Below, piece by piece: positions 4,774 through 7,139 of a stretch of DNA of 7,139 nucleotides. Under the pieces are notes generated by a model, which was given only the letters and a program-made list of their open reading frames with translations, was not told the DNA's origin and searched no databases. The position numbers and the translations under genes were made by a program. The DNA comes from an uncultured Lachnospiraceae bacterium (GTDB taxonomy: Bacteria; Bacillota; Clostridia; Lachnospirales; Lachnospiraceae), in assembly GCA_910586095.1 (NCBI GenBank), contig CAJUHQ010000157.1, positions 1-7,139 on the forward strand, read 5' to 3'. The stretch's first letter is position 1, and each line of letters begins with the position of its first letter.

Positions 4774-6009
4774 TCACAAAGGTGTGATCCTTTTCCACAT
4801 AATGACAGCATCATCATTAGGCTTATCATAATAGTGGGGACGTATCCCTTCTTCAACAAAGCCTACTTTCTCATATAATCTGCGCGCCGCACTATTTTTG
4901 CTTCTAACTTCTAATGTAAATGCTGCGATGCCACATTGTTGAACACCAAATGTCAAAAGGTGTGCTAGAAGAGCCTCCCCAATATGGTTTCTTCTGTATG
5001 GTTCATGAACCGCTACATTTGAAATATCTCCCTCTCCTGCAATTGCAGTAATCATACAGCCACCTAAAATACTGCCAGGCTTCAATGTCTGATCCCCATC
5101 TGCAACTGCTACAAAGTAAAAGCGCGTTGGATTTGTGATCGTATCTTCAAAATCTTTGTATCTCCACGGCATAGAAAAGCAAGCTTCTTCTAGTGCAGTG
5201 ACTTGCTCTAGATCCTCATGTCGTATTTCACGTATCTGATATTGTATTGAATTATTTTGGGTTGATTGTGTTTGTTGTATATTTGCTTTTTGCGCTTGTT
5301 CTTTTTTCTCACGCTCTGCCTGAGACAAACGCAAATACTCAGGCGCATGCTCTGCTGCTGTCTGCCATATTCCCTGTCTATACAAACAAGCGCCAAGCGC
5401 CGCCACACATGCTGCTCTTTGTCGATTACAACTTGCTGGCGCACAACTGTATGGAACTTTTATTAGCTCTGTTATTTTGTTGCCATATACTGCTACAGCA
5501 TCCCCTAAAAAAATAACTTCTCTTCCTATTGTATTGATTCGTTTTACAATATCAGCTATATCCACAGCACATTGCTTCTCAAGAATACACAACTGATACT
5601 CTGTGTTGTCCACCTTTTCTTTTCTAAATTCATAAAGTCCTGTATACACCTGATTTCTACGCGCATCCATAATAGGGCAAATGAGTGCATTGCTCCCATA
5701 TACATTATAAGCTAGCGCATCAACTGTAGGCACTGGTATAATGGGGATATTGAGTGAAAACCCCAGCCCCTTTGCTGTCGCTGACCCTATACGAAGCCCT
5801 GTAAACGAACCTGGTCCTGCTGCTATGGCTATCGCATCGACTGTACTCAAATCTAATTCTGTCATTTGCCTTACTTCATCGAGCATGGGAAGTAGGGTCT
5901 GTGAATGAGTTTTTTTGTAATTTACCGTATACTCTGCAATGGTGATACCATCCTCTACAACGGCTACCGAAGCCACAAGTCCTGAACTGTCTAATGCAAG
6001 AATCTTCAT
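4774..6009 (-). CDS. tsaB-rimI: TsaB-RimI fusion: t6A partner protein joined to N-acetyltransferase
   Basis: Two usually separate proteins form one 411-residue chain. Residues 1 to about 225 are TsaB, the ASKHA partner that binds TsaD and TsaE in t6A synthesis: LALDSS (4-9), THS (34-36), GPGSFTGLRIG (65-75) and MDARRNQVY (114-122). A charged, Gln-rich linker follows at about 229-256. Residues 257-411 are a GNAT domain of RimI type, which acetylates protein N-termini, classically ribosomal protein S18. It shows EEACFSMPW (274-282), NVAV, E367 in TLEVRSKN, and Y379 in LYEKVGF. In the acetyl-CoA loop, YRRNHIG has H342 where a glycine is usual. The fusion ensures joint production; both parts look intact. 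A GAGGA ribosome binding site precedes the ATG, 44 bases after tsaE. Confidence 0.95.
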   Translation of the reverse strand: MKILALDSSGLVASVAVVEDGITIAEYTVNYKKTHSQTLLPMLDEVRQMTELDLSTVDAIAIAAGPGSFTGLRIGSATAKGLGFSLNIPIIPVPTVDALAYNVYGSNALICPIMDARRNQVYTGLYEFRKEKVDNTEYQLCILEKQCAVDIADIVKRINTIGREVIFLGDAVAVYGNKITELIKVPYSCAPASCNRQRAACVAALGACLYRQGIWQTAAEHAPEYLRLSQAEREKKEQAQKANIQQTQSTQNNSIQYQIREIRHEDLEQVTALEEACFSMPWRYKDFEDTITNPTRFYFVAVADGDQTLKPGSILGGCMITAIAGEGDISNVAVHEPYRRNHIGEALLAHLLTFGVQQCGIAAFTLEVRSKNSAARRLYEKVGFVEEGIRPHYYDKPNDDAVIMWKRITPL

Positions 6010-6053
6010 AAATCTACATCCTCTTTTCTGTACAGTTTCAACTCTCTTCTTGA

Positions 6054-6476
6054 TTATCCTACCATAATTTTACGGTAATCGAAACCCTTTTCCAAATCTT
6101 TTTCTATGATAATTGGCCTAGCATCCGCAGGAATCACTTCTGTTATCAATTCAGCCCATTCTATTATACATATCCCTTGTCCATAGAAATAATCCTCAAA
6201 CCCAATTTCTTCCATCTCCTCTATAGCGCCAATGCGATATACATCAAAATGGTAGAGTGGTATTCTTCCATTTTCATAGATTTGCACAATGGTAAAGGTT
6301 GGACTATTGACCTGCTCTTCAATGCCAAGTCCCGCTGCTAATCCCTGCGTAAACACCGTTTTTCCTACTCCCAGTGCTCCACTGATTGTATATACTTCAC
6401 CTGGTTTTGCACACAATCCAATTTTTTTCCCAACCTCAAAGGTCTCACTAGGACTGTTTGTCTCAAAATACTCCAT
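6054..6476 (-). CDS. tsaE: tRNA threonylcarbamoyladenosine biosynthesis ATPase TsaE
   Basis: TsaE is the small P-loop ATPase that drives turnover of the TsaB-TsaD complex in t6A synthesis. The 140-residue product has the usual length. It shows the N-terminal TNSPSETFEVGKKIG, the Walker A motif SGALGVGKT (32-40), the switch-like NSPTFTIV (57-64), LYHFDVYR (74-81) and IIEWAE (104-109), with the E106-W107 pair typical of the family. The reading frame matches the family from the first residues, so the ATG at 6476 is well placed, although the nearest AAAGG is about 12 bases upstream and weak. It precedes tsaB-rimI by 44 bases in the common Firmicutes order. It follows the YcxB-like gene after 131 bases without a clear promoter. 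Confidence 0.95.
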   Translation of the reverse strand: MEYFETNSPSETFEVGKKIGLCAKPGEVYTISGALGVGKTVFTQGLAAGLGIEEQVNSPTFTIVQIYENGRIPLYHFDVYRIGAIEEMEEIGFEDYFYGQGICIIEWAELITEVIPADARPIIIEKDLEKGFDYRKIMVG

Positions 6477-6555
6477 AGTACAACCATGCCTTTCTTTTAG
6501 TTTGTAAATTGGTGAATCACGTCGAAAAACGTTACTCTTTGCGTTCTTTTTATAT

Positions 6556-6598
6556 GTGATGTCTTATAACTGTCTTTTCTAAAAAATCTAGACACCAC
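6556..6598 (-). other. Competing inverted repeats after the YcxB-like gene
   Basis: GTGATGTCT (6556-6564) pairs with AGACACCAC (6590-6598) over nine bases, with one G-U pair in a minus-strand transcript. The same right arm can instead pair with TGTCT (6571-6575) using AGACA (6590-6594). The two folds exclude each other, which is the layout of an attenuator, but no clear T-run follows either stem. The structure lies between the YcxB-like stop and tsaE. No convincing promoter was found in this gap. Confidence 0.35.
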
Positions 6599-6607
6599 AC
6601 ATTCTTA

Positions 6608-7087
6608 TCAAAAACGAATCTTTACTTTTTTAGGAGGCATATAGGTAGAAAGAATCCGAATCAATGCCTCTTTTTTTTCGCCGAGATCTTTTTTAGGAAA
6701 AATAGACGCCGTTGTTCGTGATGTATAAAGAATAATACTCTTGGATGTTGACACTGCCTTAATACAACTATCCCAACTTTGATGTTCCTCGTTTTCTCCT
6801 TGCGACACACTGATTCCTTCCTGTGTCATTTTATAATGTAACGGCTGTTTAAAAACTGGATTGTTTTGTACTTGTTGTTTTGCTCTAAGAAAAAGTGCAC
6901 AAGGCAAATATGCTATTAATACTACTCCAGCGATCAGATAGATTACATATTTTGTTGACACAAATGCCATAATCAAAAATGCTCCTACAAGCGTTCCAAG
7001 CATCCCTGAAAGGCTTGTATAAGTATGATAGAGCAAATAGTCATATAGCGCACTTGCAGTTACCTTTACATTAAATTCTACTTCCAT
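6608..7087 (-). CDS. YcxB-like integral membrane protein
   Basis: The 159-residue product has the layout of the YcxB-like family: a short amphipathic N-terminus, two closely spaced transmembrane helices at about residues 28-45 and 47-67, and a cytoplasmic domain. That domain contains EGISVSQGENEE, WDSCIKAVSTSKSIILY and a C-terminal IFPKKDLGEKKEALIRIL. The biochemical role of the family is not known. It starts at ATG 7087, six bases after GGGGG (7098-7094), which is also the end of the third repeat copy, so the repeat seems to supply the ribosome binding site. The stop TGA is followed at once by an in-frame TAA. The gap of 131 bases to tsaE leaves open whether it shares that operon. Confidence 0.82.
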   Translation of the reverse strand: MEVEFNVKVTASALYDYLLYHTYTSLSGMLGTLVGAFLIMAFVSTKYVIYLIAGVVLIAYLPCALFLRAKQQVQNNPVFKQPLHYKMTQEGISVSQGENEEHQSWDSCIKAVSTSKSIILYTSRTTASIFPKKDLGEKKEALIRILSTYMPPKKVKIRF

Positions 7088-7093
7088 TTTAAT

Positions 7094-7139
7094 CCCCCAT
7101 GCCGCCTTTGGCGGCTCAAATAGAAATGAAAAACGCAGT
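7094..7139 (-). repeat. Composite structured repeat, copy 3, module B and possible start of module A
   Basis: CCCCCATG, a perfect 6-bp hairpin GCCGCC/GGCGGC with loop TTT (7101-7115), and CTCAAAT repeat the layout of copy 2 module B, although the hairpin arms have a different sequence. The outer partner CATGGG is not kept (AGAAAT instead). The last bases, GAAAAACGCAGT, loosely resemble the GTGAAA...TTAGT start of module A, but the window ends there. Position and orientation relative to the next gene match copy 2. Confidence 0.65.

Noticed and set aside
4150..4787. Plus-strand open frames opposite the RNase Z-like gene, and similar ones opposite the other genes
   Set aside because: They are antisense to well-supported genes, lack family motifs and ribosome binding sites, and have low-complexity hydrophobic translations typical of shadow frames.
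5208..5444. 78-codon minus-strand frame within tsaB-rimI
   Set aside because: It is an alternative frame over the linker region; the main frame carries intact TsaB and RimI motifs on both sides, so there is no frameshift.

Overview
This AT-rich window (roughly 40% GC by eye) reads like a chromosomal segment of a Gram-positive Clostridia member, most likely a Lachnospiraceae relative. The indications are strong Shine-Dalgarno sites, consensus sigma-A-type promoters, a TsaB-RimI fusion protein, a clostridial-type RNase Z, and a small anchored protein resembling one found in that family. This assignment is inference from gene content. Every supported gene lies on the minus strand, so transcription runs from high to low coordinates. 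No transposase, phage gene or CRISPR array is present.

In transcription order the window holds: a YcxB-like membrane protein (7087-6608); tsaE (6476-6054); a tsaB-rimI fusion (6009-4774); an RNase Z-like metallo-beta-lactamase (4741-3815); a small membrane-anchored protein (3788-3225); a SMI1/KNR4 (SUKH) protein (3025-2363); tsaD (2151-1123); ispD (969-235); and the 5' two thirds of a tRNA-Ser(UGA) gene cut by the left edge (50-1). tsaE to the anchored protein looks like one operon with gaps of 26-44 bases. The SMI1 gene, tsaD and the tRNA each have a recognisable promoter of their own.

The functional theme is tRNA maturation. TsaE, TsaB and TsaD are the three partners that transfer the threonylcarbamoyl group to A37 of ANN-decoding tRNAs (t6A). 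RimI is a protein N-acetyltransferase usually found beside them, and RNase Z trims tRNA 3' ends. TsaC, which makes the activated threonylcarbamoyl intermediate, is not in the window. IspD belongs to the MEP isoprenoid pathway.

The most unusual content is non-coding. A composite, highly structured repeat occurs between tsaD and ispD (997-1122) and between the tsaD promoter and tsaD (2157-2257). A third, partial copy at the right edge (7094-7139) precedes the YcxB-like gene. It combines a small stem-loop module (core ATTTGAG-hairpin-CATGGGGG on the minus strand) with a multi-arm module closed by GTGAAA/TTTCAC and AGTACTTCT/AGAAGTACT. Arms differ between copies yet remain paired, and compensatory changes are visible. 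In two copies the end of the element appears to supply the ribosome binding site of the next gene, which also changes the preferred tsaD start codon. I do not recognise a named family for it.
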